Counted from the stretch's first letter, positions 1 to 11,511 are shown. The stretch is 64,000 nucleotides of DNA from Bedellia somnulentella (GCA_963576735.1 OY755179.1:2728001-2792000), one strand, 5' to 3'. Numbers and translations are program-made. Notes: a model not told the origin generated them from the sequence alone.

Positions 1-542
1 CTGTATTTCAAAGTTTTGTGACTCTTCAAATTTACTTCTTACATCTTGTATTACAGTGTCATCATTGCATAAACTTGGTTCTTCTATTTTCATTCGTTTA
101 CTTGGTGTACATTCCTCATCCTTTTCATATATAAATTTATATATAAAATCCCCAGTTGGATCCAGCTGTATAGTATCTTCATGCGACAATTTGCACAGAA
201 CTCCTTTTTTTAACTTTTGTTTATTTACTTCTATGCCAAACGAACTGTAATCTTCTAGTGCCCAATCGATATTATTTATCTTTTTAATTTTACAATGTTT
301 CCTAGATATAGCCAAATAAGTAAGGACCACATTATTTTCCAGACTTCTTCCGATAGTAAACTGAAATAATAAGTACAAATAAGTAAATAATATTAAAGTT
401 TGGGAATTAAACATTCAGGTTATTTATAGCAAACACATACTTCTTCAGATGTTATTAGGATCTTTTTGAACTTTTCAAACTCTGGCTTTAGACATTTAAC
501 AGAAATTAGAATTGGAAAATTTTCCTGCATCATATTATTCAT
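1..542 (-). CDS. FHA-domain protein, RNF8-like (5' part, two exons)
   Basis: Seen: exon 1 is 542-441 (34 codons), starting at an ATG with an in-frame TAG 9-7 bases upstream. The intron is 440-361, with a GTATGT donor and a TTTCAG acceptor. Exon 2 is 360-1, still open at the window edge. The reading frame continues cleanly across the junction. Residues ~35-115 form a forkhead-associated fold: GRS at 38-40, SRKHC from 53, an ED-x-SS-x-G motif at 70-76 and N80. These are the usual phosphothreonine-binding positions. A lysine/arginine-acid linker containing SKRMK follows. Known: FHA domains bind phosphothreonine in DNA-damage and mitotic checkpoint proteins. An N-terminal FHA followed by a charged linker fits RNF8 or CHFR ubiquitin ligases. 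Inference: RNF8-like. The RING domain that would decide this lies outside the window. The upstream region shows no clear TATA box. Confidence 0.82.
361..440 (-). other. Intron 1 of the FHA gene
   Basis: This is an 80-base intron with a GTATGT donor at 440 and a TTATTTCAG acceptor ending at 361. The donor follows a GAA codon, so the intron is phase 0. Reading through it gives an in-frame stop, which supports splicing. Confidence 0.75.
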
Positions 543-1097
543 ATGAATCTATCTGTTTAAAATAAAAACTAGATTACATCTGTAAAATTAGTAAAACTTA
601 AAATAACAACTGACTGTTTATCAAAATCAAATCAATAGTAAAAAGCCATAGACATAGAGTTTTTGTTTTGGCATTCGGCAAAGAGAAAATAATCTTATCA
701 TAGACGGTCGTTTTCGGTTTTATCTATATTGTTTATTGTTTCGTTGAACTTATGGAGGTACTATCCACAGATTACAATTAGATAGTACTATCTAAACAGG
801 AGAGAGCGGAGCGAGAGCGATTGAACTCTTATAAAAGCCCACTTAGGGCCTTAGGGATAAATTTATAGGTACCCTATCGGTTTACTTAGAGTATATATAA
901 TAATAGAACAGGTTTATGTTCAAGAAAGAAGACTAAAATTATTCAAGATTGTCTGACTGTGGATCATTTTAAAAAACAGGGATAACTTTTACTGAACTTC
1001 TTCATTCCACTGGTGTGAATTCGGATACAAACATTGATATAATTTATGTATGGAAACGGAATGATTTCGAACCTTTGAATTCAGACAATAAAGAGAC
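543..1097. other. FHA gene upstream region, no coding sequence seen
   Basis: AT-rich DNA upstream of the FHA start codon. It would hold the promoter and any 5' UTR exon. I see no convincing TATA or initiator element and no repeat family I recognise. Confidence 0.4.
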
Positions 1098-1351
1098 CTA
1101 CGCAGTTATTGAAATCAGATGCTTGTTATTATAGAATGAAAAATTTTGTTACTGAATCACACTCCTCTCCTGACTATCCCCCTCATTCAATAACCGATGA
1201 CACGACACATCGCGTCTATATATCCCCGCTACTATACTTCCGTCCATCATATTCATTTACCCAACTTTTTACAAACATCTTGACCTTATATTGAGTTGTT
1301 TTTGCAATTAATGTAAATTTTGCCAAATAAATGTCTATTATTATTTTTTTA

Positions 1352-1440
1352 CTTTACCCCAACGGGAAATAATGTCGTGAGTATATGCATGTAATTAAAC
1401 GTATCTGCTTCCCCCAATGGGAAGCAATGGCGTGAGCATT
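1352..1440 (+). mobile_element. Two RTE LINE 3' tails in tandem
   Basis: ACCCCAACGGGAAATAATG(T)CGTGAGTATATG and then CCCCAATGGGAAGCAATGGCGTGAG match the last ~35 bases of the RTE element at 46440-46490. Only the tails remain. Confidence 0.65.
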
Positions 1441-1486
1441 TTTTCAAATGTTTTTTGTTCTAGTAATTTCACAATCATATGCATGT

Positions 1487-1907
1487 GAGATTTTATTACG
1501 TCCTCTCGCAGTGACAGACGCACGGCGACTGAAGCCAGTGTATAATTCTAGTCTTTGGACTGACTGAAGCTGAAGAAGCGTCGTCTGAACATTATTCAAT
1601 CATGCTAAACCCAAGCTTCTAAAAATTAAGTCAGCTAGGAGCCAAAGTTGCTTCGATTTTGGTTACGATTAAAGACCTTATTCCACTTGTCTGAATTCAG
1701 AAGTTCTGAATTGTTCCGTATCTGAATTCAGACAAGTAAAATAACTTTAATTTTCAATTCAACAATTCGAAATTGTAACTACAATCGAAGCAAGTTTGGC
1801 TCCTAGCTGACTGAGTTGATAGTTGCTCCGATTCAGTAACGTGAAATAAAATAACGTTCAGACGCTTAAGTCGCCTCGCGCTCGTCACTGCAAGAGGACG
1901 TGCTAAA
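1487..1907. repeat. Inner hairpin of the foldback
   Basis: ATTTTATTACGTCCTCTCGC at 1491 pairs with GCAAGAGGACGTGCTAAAAT near 1890. GTCAGCTAGGAGCCAAA near 1630 pairs with TTTGGCTCCTAGCTGAC near 1797. ACTTGTCTGAATTCAGA pairs with TCTGAATTCAGACAAGT around 1687-1737. The spacer is a few bases around 1710. The arms total about 200 bases each. Confidence 0.75.
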
Positions 1908-1931
1908 ATTTTACATGCCTTTGATTGTAAA

Positions 1932-2603
1932 TAGGGAATGCAAATCTCGCGAAATTGGGGCTCAAGCGAGATCCCGCGAGTTTAGACTGCCAATCTCGCG
2001 AGATCTCGCTAATTTCAAGAAGAAGTATTATAACGAGGTTTGATGCCCAACAATGTCTAATTAAAACATTTATTTTCACGATTTTTTTCAATAGTCTTTA
2101 ATCATTGTATGACGTATAGGTCTATAGTTTCTTAGTAAACCTTTGACTTTTTCTCTTCTTAAATAAAAAAAAATCTTTTAGATCAGTTCTTTTATAATAA
2201 ACAAAACAAAGATAAGTCAAAGAAATAAAACTTAATATCAAAGTTAAGTTGACTAATAAAAATTACGTATTGTAATCAAACTCAATCACGCTCGTTAGCT
2301 TCAACAACTATTAGTTAGCGAAACAAATGCGCGCCGATTACGCCGCATGCCCGCTAAATTTTCGGCCACTTACATGCACGAACGAATCTAAGAGACGCTG
2401 TGTCCGGCCCTCGACCACTACCTCAAGCTGCCACCTCACGCGCGCCGAACGAAACCGACACATTGTAACTCCGTCGGCTTTCTAATCATTCATTCATTGT
2501 AATCTCGTTAAACTCGCGAGATCTGGCCCTTTTTTCGTCCGAGATCAATCTCGTTAAAAAATTCCGATCCTGAGATCTCGCGTGATCGAGATTGCATTCC
2601 CTA
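1932..2603. mobile_element. hAT-type non-autonomous DNA transposon (MITE)
   Basis: Seen: the termini are inverted, TAGGGAATGC on the left and GCATTCCCTA on the right. They are followed inward by imperfect CTCGCGAGATCTCG palindromic motifs at both ends. The element is flanked by the exact 8-bp duplication ATTGTAAA at 1924-1931 and 2604-2611. Known: 8-bp target duplications with TAGGG/CAGGG-type ends are typical of hAT elements. There is no transposase coding sequence in the 672 bp. It interrupts the right side of the older foldback. Confidence 0.85.
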
Positions 2604-2647
2604 ATTGTAAATTACATGAACATAAAATAGATGGAAAAGTTTTTATA

Positions 2648-2735
2648 GCATACATACAAATACTCACGCCATTACTTTCCCTTAGACAGAAACCTATCGA
2701 TCCTCTTTCCAACGATCCCGGTAAACTTCTCGAGT
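2648..2735 (-). mobile_element. RTE LINE 3' fragment
   Basis: The minus strand reads ...GATCGTTGGAAAGAGGATCGATAGG...AAGGGAAAGTAATGGCGTGAGTATTTGTATGTATG. This is the 3' end of the RTE family at 46420-46490 with substitutions. Confidence 0.65.
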
Positions 2736-3075
2736 TTTATCTACATTTAAAAAATATTATCATACATGTTTTTCTTTTTAGATCATTTCAGAGTTCCCAC
2801 CTATTTAATATTTTGTGTGAAATGTGAGGTAAAATTATTTGTTAAAGGTTGGGTAAATGAATAGGATTGATGGAAGTATAGTAGTGAAAGGGATATAATG
2901 ACGCAATGTGTCGTTGGTAATTTAATAAGAGTAGAATAGTCCATAAGAGATCAGATAGAAAGCGTATTAATAAAAGACGGGAGCAATGACGTGCTCTCGT
3001 ATGATATGATTCAGTTACAAAAAAATTCCTAGTGGAATAACAAGCACTGAATTCAGTAACTGCGTAAATTTAGGC

Positions 3076-4198
3076 TAGGGGAATAAGCTCTTTAGTCTAG
3101 TGGAATAAGCTCTTTATAGTGTCACGCACACACACTCATTTACGCACACAGTTGTACTTTGTTTTTGGTCTTGCTGTAATTTTTGTATTGGCAATCTATA
3201 ATACGTAAGTATAGAATAGTTAAATCTATGTTATATATTGACCTTACTATCCGAAGGGTTTTCTGGAGTTATCCATGTCTTTTAGCGACAAAACTGCCAA
3301 TTTTAGTAATAGTGTTTTGTAAATATTTGTTTTGTTATGGGCAATAAAGTGTTTTCTATTCTATTCAATACTCAATTTAATAATTTGTGCGTAATAGCAA
3401 GCAATATTGGGCAACGTGCTTCGTGGAAAAGTCGTTCGGCTTACAATCTGGCAATTTTTGTTTTCGATTCCCGGAGTATACAGATGAAATTTCAAGATAC
3501 CGTCGTTTGCAATAGAATCCAACAATCATGTAAACAAACCAAATTGTCACGATTACTCCGTAATCACATACATTTGACGATTAATTATGAACATAGTCTG
3601 ATTTCAACGAACGCACCATTGTTTTCACATTATATTCAACACGATTTAACTTGTATTTATAAGTTTAATTTGTTAAAACATTTGCAACGTAAAAATTTCG
3701 AAGTATTTGACAAGCCGTCATCTTAGTTTTTTACTCATCGAACTCTATAAGTCATTGAAAAGTTAGTGTTGTTCGTAATCTGAAGTTATCTTTTATTTTT
3801 AATTTAATAAATTATTTTAATTTAATATTATTTGAATACAATAATATATTTTTTTCAAGAGCTTAATATAATTAACCAAAACGGATGTATCCTACCTAAG
3901 CCATAAAAAAATGGTAAGTTTTTAAAAATTGACAGGTGGCCATTTTGTTAGAATTGTCATTCACAGTCATTCACTGTTCTGTGGGTTCGCTGTGCATTAG
4001 CGTTTTCTGTTTCCGATTTCTACGACTTTGCATTCTCATTTTGGACTTTTGTTTTGCTTTACGATTTGGCTGGACATATTTTTCTTGGAACGACGACCTT
4101 TGCACGCCATCGCGGACTTTGATATAGCATACGATTGGTATTTTTTCTCAAGGAGTAATCAGGAGGTAAGAATGATTTAGATCTATTACCTACAACTA
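3076..4198. other. No supported gene
   Basis: A 129-codon open frame at 3337-3726 and a 63-codon frame at 3936-4127 show no recognisable domain, no splice context and no repeat in another copy. About 30 bases around 3508-3540 (GCAATAGAATCCAACAATCA) recur inverted at 4462-4492, so part of this stretch may be an old repeat. Confidence 0.4.
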
Positions 4199-4372
4199 AT
4201 CAGTTTTATTTTATAGTCGTGGCTTCTATATTTAAACTCTTTAGTCAGTTTTATTTTAGTACCTATCCTACTGTGGGCCATAGTCCATGGCTTATATATT
4301 TAATCTATTTAGTCAGTTTTATTTTAGTACCTATCCTACTATGGGCCATAGTCTATGACTTAAAATTAATAT
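4199..4372 (+). repeat. Tandem repeat, 68-bp period
   Basis: Units starting TCAGTTTTATTTTAGTACC at 4245 and 4313, plus a diverged partial unit from 4199. They carry CCTATCCTACTRTGGGCCA. There are about 2.5 units. Confidence 0.8.
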
Positions 4373-4931
4373 ATTAGAAAAATAAATTTTATATAAAATT
4401 AAATTAGAACACTATGACATCACTATGAGCATAAACAATACGCTGTCAATGTCAGTCCGCCATATTTGTTTACATGATTGCTGGATTCTATTGCAAATTA
4501 CTGTACAAAGGAGAACATCCATAGAGAAATTATAAATTATATCAATGAGAACATTCCTAACAAAACAAACACATAAACAAATCGATAAGTTTTAATTTAA
4601 ATAATCAGTGAGTTGGGAAGACGTCAGATCGTTAGTCGTTAGTGTAAAACATTAACACGGGTCCGGTCCAATTTTCCATCCTGTCGAAACTGATATATCG
4701 AAGGCCGCTGGACGAACCCCACAGAGCATTGCCACAAACTAACGTTACACTTCCACACGAATATAACTGTAATTGCTTGTTTCACTTTGTTAGTTCTATG
4801 TTTTCCAAAAGGCGAAAGCCTTTTTTTGTATATGAAGGATGATAGTAATAAATCGCCGCGGGACAATATCTTTTCGTAGCCTTTAAGTAGTATATTTATT
4901 ATATTATATGGTAAATAAAAATCCTGCTGTT
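4373..4931. other. No gene seen
   Basis: AT-rich sequence. A 75-codon minus frame at 4639-4866 has no recognisable motif and I do not call it a gene. Confidence 0.4.
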
Positions 4932-5180
4932 CTGTGTAGTGTCGGCTTAAAATAGCACTACCCCATTTCTTCCGGTGGGTGTACGTAAGAGGCGACTATC
5001 GGTATTGGGGCTTTTAAAAGATTTTTGGGCGATGCGGGTCTCCAAGACCCATCACCAACAACCTTTATTATACCAACTTTTCCCCACTTAACTTTCCAAA
5101 AGTGGCTGAGGAATTTCTAATTCCTTAGCTCTGGCTACCCCTTCTAGGGAATTATAGCCGTGAGTATATGTATGTATGTA
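4932..5180 (+). mobile_element. Family A SINE, near full length
   Basis: Reference copy of the commonest repeat in the window, ~250 bp. It has a 5' end CTGTGTAGTGTCGGCTTA, a core GTAAGAGGCGACTA, then GCGATGCGG...GAGACCCATCACCAACAACC, then CCCCACT...AAAGTGGCTGAGGAATTTCTAATTCC. It ends in the RTE-like 3' tail GGCTACCCCTTCTAGGGA and CCGTGAGTATATGTATGTATG. There is no coding function. Known: SINEs are mobilised by a LINE. Here the tail points to the RTE family. Confidence 0.88.
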
Positions 5181-5216
5181 TAAAAGTATTTATATGTATT
5201 GTTATAGCAAGCAAAA

Positions 5217-5305
5217 GGTAGCCACAGCTAAGGAATTAGGAATTCCGCAGCCACTTTTGGAAAGTTGAGTGAAGAAAAGATGGTAAAGCATAGGTTGTTG
5301 GTGGA
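5217..5305 (-). mobile_element. Family A SINE fragment
   Basis: Matches the GGTTGTTGGTG through GGTAGCCA part on the minus strand. Both ends are missing. Confidence 0.75.
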
Positions 5306-5405
5306 AATTGGAATACTTTTATGTTTGTTGAAAATATAGAATCACACACTTACACTCAGAGAACTAGAACAACTGCAGGTTTTTAAAAACTTCAGTACCT
5401 AAATT

Positions 5406-5651
5406 ACATACATACATATACTCACGGCTATAAATCCCTAAAAGGGGTAGCCAGAGCTGAGAAATAATAAATTCCTCAGCCACTTTTGGAACTTGAGTGG
5501 GGAAAAGATGGTAGTATAAAGGTTGTTGGTGATGGGTCTACTACCGCATCGCCCAAAAATCCCTTAAACAGCCCCAAGTCCGTTAGTCGCCTCTTACGTA
5601 CACCCACCGGAAGACATGGGGTAGTGCTATTCTAAGCCGACACTACACAGC
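5406..5651 (-). mobile_element. Family A SINE, near full length
   Basis: Full-length minus copy from the ACATACATATACTCACGG tail to CCGACACTACACAGC. Its core reads TTAGTCGCCTCTTACG. Confidence 0.85.
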
Positions 5652-5746
5652 TAGATGAGTAAGATTTAAACAAAAAGAACAATTTATGCAATAAAGCAGC
5701 ATGGACTTAGTAGTAGTTGTTGTGCAGAAACAAACATATTACTTAA

Positions 5747-5980
5747 CATACATACATACATTAACAGTAACTCACGGTTATAAATCCCTAGGAATTAGAA
5801 ATTCCTCAGCCACTTTTGGAAGGTGAGTGGGAAAAGATGGTGAAATAAAGGTTGTTGGTGATGGGTCTCCAACCGCATCGCCCAAACATCCCTTAAAAGC
5901 CCTAATACCGTTAATCGCCTCTTACGTACACCCACCGGAAGAAATAGGGTAGTGCTATTCTAAGCCGACACTACACAGCT
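5747..5980 (-). mobile_element. Family A SINE with 11-bp target duplication
   Basis: Full-length minus copy flanked by exact ATATTACTTAA at 5736-5746 and 5981-5991, as expected for target-primed insertion. Confidence 0.9.
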
Positions 5981-5991
5981 ATATTACTTAA

Positions 5992-6465
5992 ATTGATACA
6001 AATCTGGGATATCAATATTGCCCTACATTTGTCGTATTACTTTGTACAGAATCAAATTTTTATATGTAACATCAAACATATAATTAAAACCTATTAGCAA
6101 TATAGTGATTTGCAAATGCTCATGGTTACAACCCAGTCAATCGCAAGTTTCCAAAACCTATTAACCAAGTTAGTGTCGAAGCGAAACGTTATTAACACGA
6201 GTCCCTTGTACGTCGACAAGGATTGTTTGTACCCGTGCTCTATAGCAATTGTTACAGTTGCCAAGGTGGTTATTCAGGAGCCAAGCAAGACTTTGCTATG
6301 GATTTCCGTTTATATTTTGTAAGAAATTGTACTATAGTAATTGAAATGTAATTGAAGCGAAGAATTATACTAGTTAGAATTGAATAATATAATGTCTGTA
6401 AGTGAGTCTACATCAATAAAACTTTATAAAACGTCAATGAAATTACTAAAATACTAAACTCAGCT
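5992..6465. other. No gene seen
   Basis: AT-rich. A 70-codon frame at 6110-6322 has no recognisable domain. Confidence 0.35.
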
Positions 6466-6722
6466 AAAACGTTTACGCTTGAAAATTCCGAAGGCGCGGT
6501 AGAGGCACTTTGAGTTCTGAATATCACGTGACATATGTCACCCGGACTTCAGTGATTTGCTTGAGCAGTGCATCTACATGAGGGGGGGCTGGCCTATAGC
6601 CGAATACACGTTCGTATGGTCAAGTAAAACTCAGCGATGTTTTCTCTCACATTCGTGATGGCTCTTCGTCTTCTGTATGAGAAGCGGCAGTGTGCCCAAT
6701 GAGCTATCTGAACTATACTTAC
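6466..6722 (-). mobile_element. Diverged family C SINE
   Basis: A heavily diverged minus copy: AACGTTTACGC tail, CCGAAGGCGCGGTAGAGGC, TCTGAATATCACGTGACATA, and a degraded tRNA-like head ending CCCAATGAGCTATC. Compare the copy at 59641-60003. Confidence 0.7.
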
Positions 6723-6859
6723 TTATTTCGATTTATCTGCCATTATTCACTAAGGTAGTGCGGTGAAGTATAGCCCAATCACCCTATCCAGGGTAGGGTC
6801 GAGCCCCTGGGTAGGGTGGGATCATATAATTATGAGCTATGATGACTTTCAATATAATA

Positions 6860-7012
6860 ACATAACATGAACATAAACGTTCACGCCGAGTATCCCCGAA
6901 GGGGTTGGCAGAGGTACTAATACTTCTGAACATCACGTGACTTTGTCACCTGGTGTTCAGAGTACCCACGTTTTGCATGGACAGTGTACTCACGTGATAG
7001 GGGGCAGGCCTA
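6860..7012 (-). mobile_element. Family C SINE, 3' half
   Basis: ACGTTCACGCCGAGTATCCC and GAAGGGGTTGGCAGAGGTAC, then ATCACGTGACTTTGTCACC, ending at GGGGGCAGGCCTA. The tRNA-like head is absent. Confidence 0.8.
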
Positions 7013-7680
7013 ATATATATATGTATTTACTTAATCTTTGCTAATAGTAGCAACTATGGATTTGAAAGTCAAAGCCTTTTTTTATAATTCTTTCTTAACA
7101 GCTTTATTCATTTTGTACTTCTTGTGTGCATACCTAACTTAGCAAAATATTGTATATAGATAAGTATAGTAAAACCAATTACCACGCTATCAAATGTCCA
7201 GTTTGATTGTGTGCTTGTTTGTCTGTTACAATTAAACTACGAAAGTACGCAACCGAATTCAAAAATTAGTTTACCCATGGATGGAAAAATTTGAAACTAG
7301 TTAGAAATAAATAAACAAAAATATATTGCTTTCTTTCAATCCGCGTATATATCACGGCAAACTCTATAATCATGTACACATATTGAATGCCATTTTTTCA
7401 TGTAAATTGAATGAAACTGCCATCATTTATGCATCCTATGCATCCGTAAATGCATTAGATACCCTTACCCCAGAATGCTCGCAGTTCGTTCATTACGTCA
7501 TGAAATTGAATCACGTCGTTCAGACTCTAGCAACGCAACTAACAATATATGACCCTCTTCTCCCAAGAGATATGTGAAATTGCTTGGGGATTGATCATAC
7601 AATTTTGTAAAGTGCCTACTATAGTGAAATTAAAAGTATTTAGAATTGAGATTAAAACGGATAATAATGCTACGTTTTAT
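7013..7680. other. No gene seen
   Basis: AT-rich. The 83-codon frame at 7326-7577 has no recognised domain and no repeat counterpart in this window. Confidence 0.35.
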
Positions 7681-7985
7681 AGATGTTGAGATGGTTTGGG
7701 CACATAGAGAGGATGGATGATAGTAAATTGGTGATAGATATCTATAAAGCCAATGTGGAAGGTAATGTTAGTAGAGAATAACCTCGGGGGACTCATTTAA
7801 ACTAAAAAGAGAATGTGCTCAAAAAGGCAGGTGTCCGAAGTATGAAGAATAAAAGAAAAGAGAATGTATAAAAAGATTGATGGATGTGAACGAAGCTAGA
7901 AATGTTTGCCAGGATCGTAGAAAGTTGCGATTGATAATCTTTGCCTAAGGGAAGTAAGGGCGTGAGTATAGGTATGTACGTTTTA
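7681..7985 (+). mobile_element. RTE LINE, 5'-truncated and decayed 3' end
   Basis: Collinear with 46200-46495 of the RTE element (ATGTTGAGATGGTTTGGGCA through GGCGTGAGTATAGG). It has stops, a lost arginine-rich GRPRR segment and small indels. It encodes only a broken C-terminus of the reverse-transcriptase protein. Confidence 0.88.
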
Positions 7986-9302
7986 AAGATTTTACCATGA
8001 AAGTGTTCACAGTTTAAAAATGTATAGAGTTTGTCAAAACAGTCGCGTATTGTTTTCGAAGCTTTGATGTGTTATTGCCTACTATTTTATAACTCCAAAT
8101 TGGTCCCATTGAAATTTTACAAATGCGTTGTTTTTTTGAACTCGCGACAACTCGCTTTATGACTATTTTTCTCACGTTACTTTAGTAATTCTTATAATAT
8201 AAATTATAATTTGGAACTTATAGTGATTTATACGCAGAAAAAGTACCCACAGCTAATTTTATAATTATTTAAAATACATGAAACAAATAAAAAATGCAAT
8301 ACAGATACACACATTACGTAGTAGTTAATTAATAAGTCTTCTTTAGGTAGGTCTTGTAATGGAATTTTACGATAACGTGAAAATAAATAACAAGCGAGCA
8401 TCCTAAATAATACGACCACCCAATAATACAAGCAGAAACACTTACAAGCTAGTTTTAGTTATATCAATCAAGAATTTTTAAAATCGTAGTCATTCCAGAA
8501 CCACAGGGAACCAAACATCAAATAAGTAAACAGACGTGAACATCAAAAGCATATTTCTATCAATCCCTTTGACTAACGCAAAACGAAAGTATTGACACAC
8601 TTTCCACCAGTCATCGAAAATCAAAGGTTTTTGTGAGCACATGCTCTACACAACACGTCAAACATTCCGAAATTAGGAATTCTTCTCATTCCATTGCCAA
8701 GAAAAACTTTCATACGGTTTTCCTCGAAACTACCCTTTTAAAAACATTTCATGTTTATCATAAACTTTTATCGATAAATTCTTCGTCATTTCTTAAACGC
8801 AATATCAGTTCTCAATATACGACAATGAAGTATTATTGAAATAGCGATCATGCTGTCGTCAATATCGAGGTTATGAGGGGTTGGAAACTTTCATTCTTCT
8901 GTAGGATATCGGATAGCGATGGCAGGCACAAGTTTCGTCGGGACAAGGTTTGGCCGAGTGCATTTGCTCGGGCTGATCGGAAACTGAACACGGGAGCGCT
9001 TTGTTCTTAAACAATGTGCTGTTCCGACGAGTTCCTCGATGAAGTTATTTGAAAAAAGTAGACGGAGGATGGTATGGAAGTGCGAGGAGGAAAATTTTGC
9101 GTTTGAACTTATTAAATTGGCATCAAGAATTCAGGATTGGGAGCTATAGTGTTATGAATGTTTTTTATGGTTTGAGCCGACGTAAAATGAGACACTACTA
9201 TTAAGATTTCCCTGTGTGTCCGTCAGTTACCAAATTGTGCCTCTTGAATAGTTGGACAGTAGGAACTCGCAAAGATGATTATTAACAACAGCCTACTTAA
9301 TT
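7986..9302. other. No supported gene or repeat
   Basis: 1.3 kb of largely AT-rich DNA with a more GC-balanced patch at 8870-9060. Frames at 8228-8431 and 8633-8839 are short and featureless. Nothing here matches the other repeats in the window. Confidence 0.4.
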
Positions 9303-9350
9303 ATACTCACGCTCTTTTTCCCATTGGGGTAGACAGAGTGTATAGAACGA
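9303..9350 (-). mobile_element. RTE 3' tail fragment
   Basis: ATACTCACGC followed by TTTTCCCATTGGGGTAGACAGAG is the RTE tail on the minus strand. Confidence 0.55.
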
Positions 9351-9699
9351 TTCTGACAAATACCCAAGATAGCAAATAAGTTCTTATTATGCACTGAGGT
9401 TGCTGAGAATAACTTTTAGTAATATAAATAGTAAGGAGTATATAAATACTAATAGTATTATAAATAGTAAGGAGATTCTAAATCTACGCTAGACTGTATA
9501 CAACTAACCCGCAACAGTATTGCAACAGTTAATATAATTTAAAATCGATAATTATCGGTTATAATATACGAAAACTCTGTCTAGCGATGACTAGATACAA
9601 ATATGTAAATTAAAAGTAAAAACTTGGTTAAATGCAAACTATTGCTTGAATGCTGTCAAAATTACCAATAAAAGTAATTTACCTGTTGTACTTTTATGA

Positions 9700-9948
9700 C
9701 GCCGTGTAGTGTCTGCTTAGAATAGCACTACCCCGTTTCTACCGATGGGTGTACGTAAGAGGCGACTAACGGTATTGGGGCTTTTAAGGGATTTTTGGGC
9801 GATGCGGTTGGAGACCCATCACCAACAACCTTTACTTTACCATCTTTTCCCCACTCAATTTTCCAAAAGTGGCCGAGGAATATTTAATTCCTTAGCTCTG
9901 GGTACCCCTTCTAGGGATTTATAGCCGTGAGTATATGTATTTATGTAT
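9700..9948 (+). mobile_element. Family A SINE with 12-bp target duplication
   Basis: Full-length copy between exact GTACTTTTATGA repeats at 9688-9699 and 9949-9960. Its start GCCGTGTAGTGTC fixes the true 5' end of the family. Confidence 0.92.
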
Positions 9949-9960
9949 GTACTTTTATGA

Positions 9961-11511
9961 AGTCATTACTATATTTACATGATGGCAAACAGGGCAGTTA
10001 GTAATTATAGAAAGTCCCAGAGCATGCTTCATTCTACCCCTAGTTTTTAATAATTAAGGTTCTGAACAAAAAACCAACCAGGTAGACGTTTACTACAAAA
10101 GAATCATTCGAGAAAGCTCTAGAAAACCCCAACGTAATAAAACAAATCGACGGCAAAGCAAAAACTACGTCGAAGAAAAGCAAAAGAAATTCCTTAGTTA
10201 AGTAAATTAATTCGTACAACAAACACGGGGAACCAGCTCTAAGAATTATTTCAAGTGGCTAAGTGAAATTAACTGCTGCAAGTCACTTTAAGAAGTAGCC
10301 AAGTCTCTATCCAACGATCCATTACTCAGTCCGCTCCATATATCTTGCACACCCTTTATTGATATCTATGTTAGCCGCTTGCCCGACCTCCTATGAATGT
10401 CTTGTTATGTGCCAACTTTAAAGCCGGGTTTACATTAAACAAGTCTAAATGACATTGACGTTTCGGTTGAAAGATACTTGGATAGTTGTTTTGTTGTTAG
10501 TTTTTGATGTTAGATTATGATGATATTTTGTGTCGGTTTAGAAAAGAACAAACCAATTCTTCTCGTGGATCTCGTCGATGGGGGTATTTTTACCGAATTT
10601 TTAGCGATGTGGCTTAAGGCAAATCACCTTATTTTTACAATATTATTCCTAATTAACTAAAATAAGCTTAAGTGCATATTTTTATTTTCGGCTGATTCGG
10701 ATTGCAATCGAAGGCTGTTGAACCAAAATATTCTGACCCTCAATGTTTTTACGTTTTTTTTGTTTACGTTGGCATTTGTTTAGACACACATTTAAATTAC
10801 AAGGATCGTATAGATCATCTGTGAAATAGTCTGAATATTTATACCTATGTCATGGAAATACACCTTCATGATCTCTATTTAACAATTGGGCAAATGACTT
10901 TATGTATCTAAGTAACAATGATACATCCAACTTAAACATGAGCTCTTTAGAAACGTATATATTGTTTTATGTCAAAGTGTTATTCACTATTATATTTCTT
11001 CATGGGGTGGTCATGTGGTGGTCATTTTAACAAAACAATATTATTTAATTTAGAAAGGGTCCAGCCAGAGAGAGTTCTATTGAAAGTGATACACCATAAA
11101 CCGTTCCGCTTTCCAACCCCTACATTGTACCAGATTTCAAACTTACTTACTGTTCGACTGTTGTTTTGGCTCGCGTTGTGTTGTAGCATCAGGATTATAA
11201 CAACGATAAAAGTATCAATTTCAAATTAATTTCAAAGTATAAAATATTGTTTAATTTTATACTGTTTATAGTTATAGATATTAAATTATTTTAGTTCCCT
11301 ATCTGTACAAAAAATAAGTAAATATTTATCTGTTTTCAATTATGGGACTATAAGGTGAATAAATTTATATTTGATAATTTAGCTGATATAAAGGTAAAGA
11401 TCATTATTCTATTCTTTTCATGTATAATATATAAATAATAAACAATTAATTTCACATTCAATAATTTAAAATAATGTACGAACTATTTAACCTAGTGCCG
11501 CTTAGTGGCAG
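9961..11511. other. No supported gene or repeat
   Basis: 1.5 kb AT-rich stretch. Open frames at 10040-10222 and 10969-11229 are short, lack domains and look like chance. No repeat shared with the rest of the window was found. Confidence 0.4.

Larger units (their letters stand above)
1098..3075. repeat. Nested foldback (inverted duplication), ~2 kb
   Basis: The left arm at about 1098-1290 reappears inverted at about 2826-3075. Shared landmarks are the ACGCAGTTA end, CTTGTTATT, TTGTTACTGAATCA, ACTATACTTCC and ATTCATTTACCCAAC. RTE tails point outward-to-inward in both arms (1352-1440 plus, 2648-2735 minus). A second hairpin sits inside (1487-1907). The right arm was later interrupted by the hAT-type MITE at 1932-2603. 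The arms are diverged, so this is old. It is either a foldback transposon or an inverted segmental duplication. Confidence 0.65.

Noticed and set aside
3337..3726. 129-codon open frame as a host gene
   Set aside because: No domain, no splice or translation context, and partial inverted similarity to 4460-4495. Length alone in AT-rich DNA with alternative starts is weak evidence.
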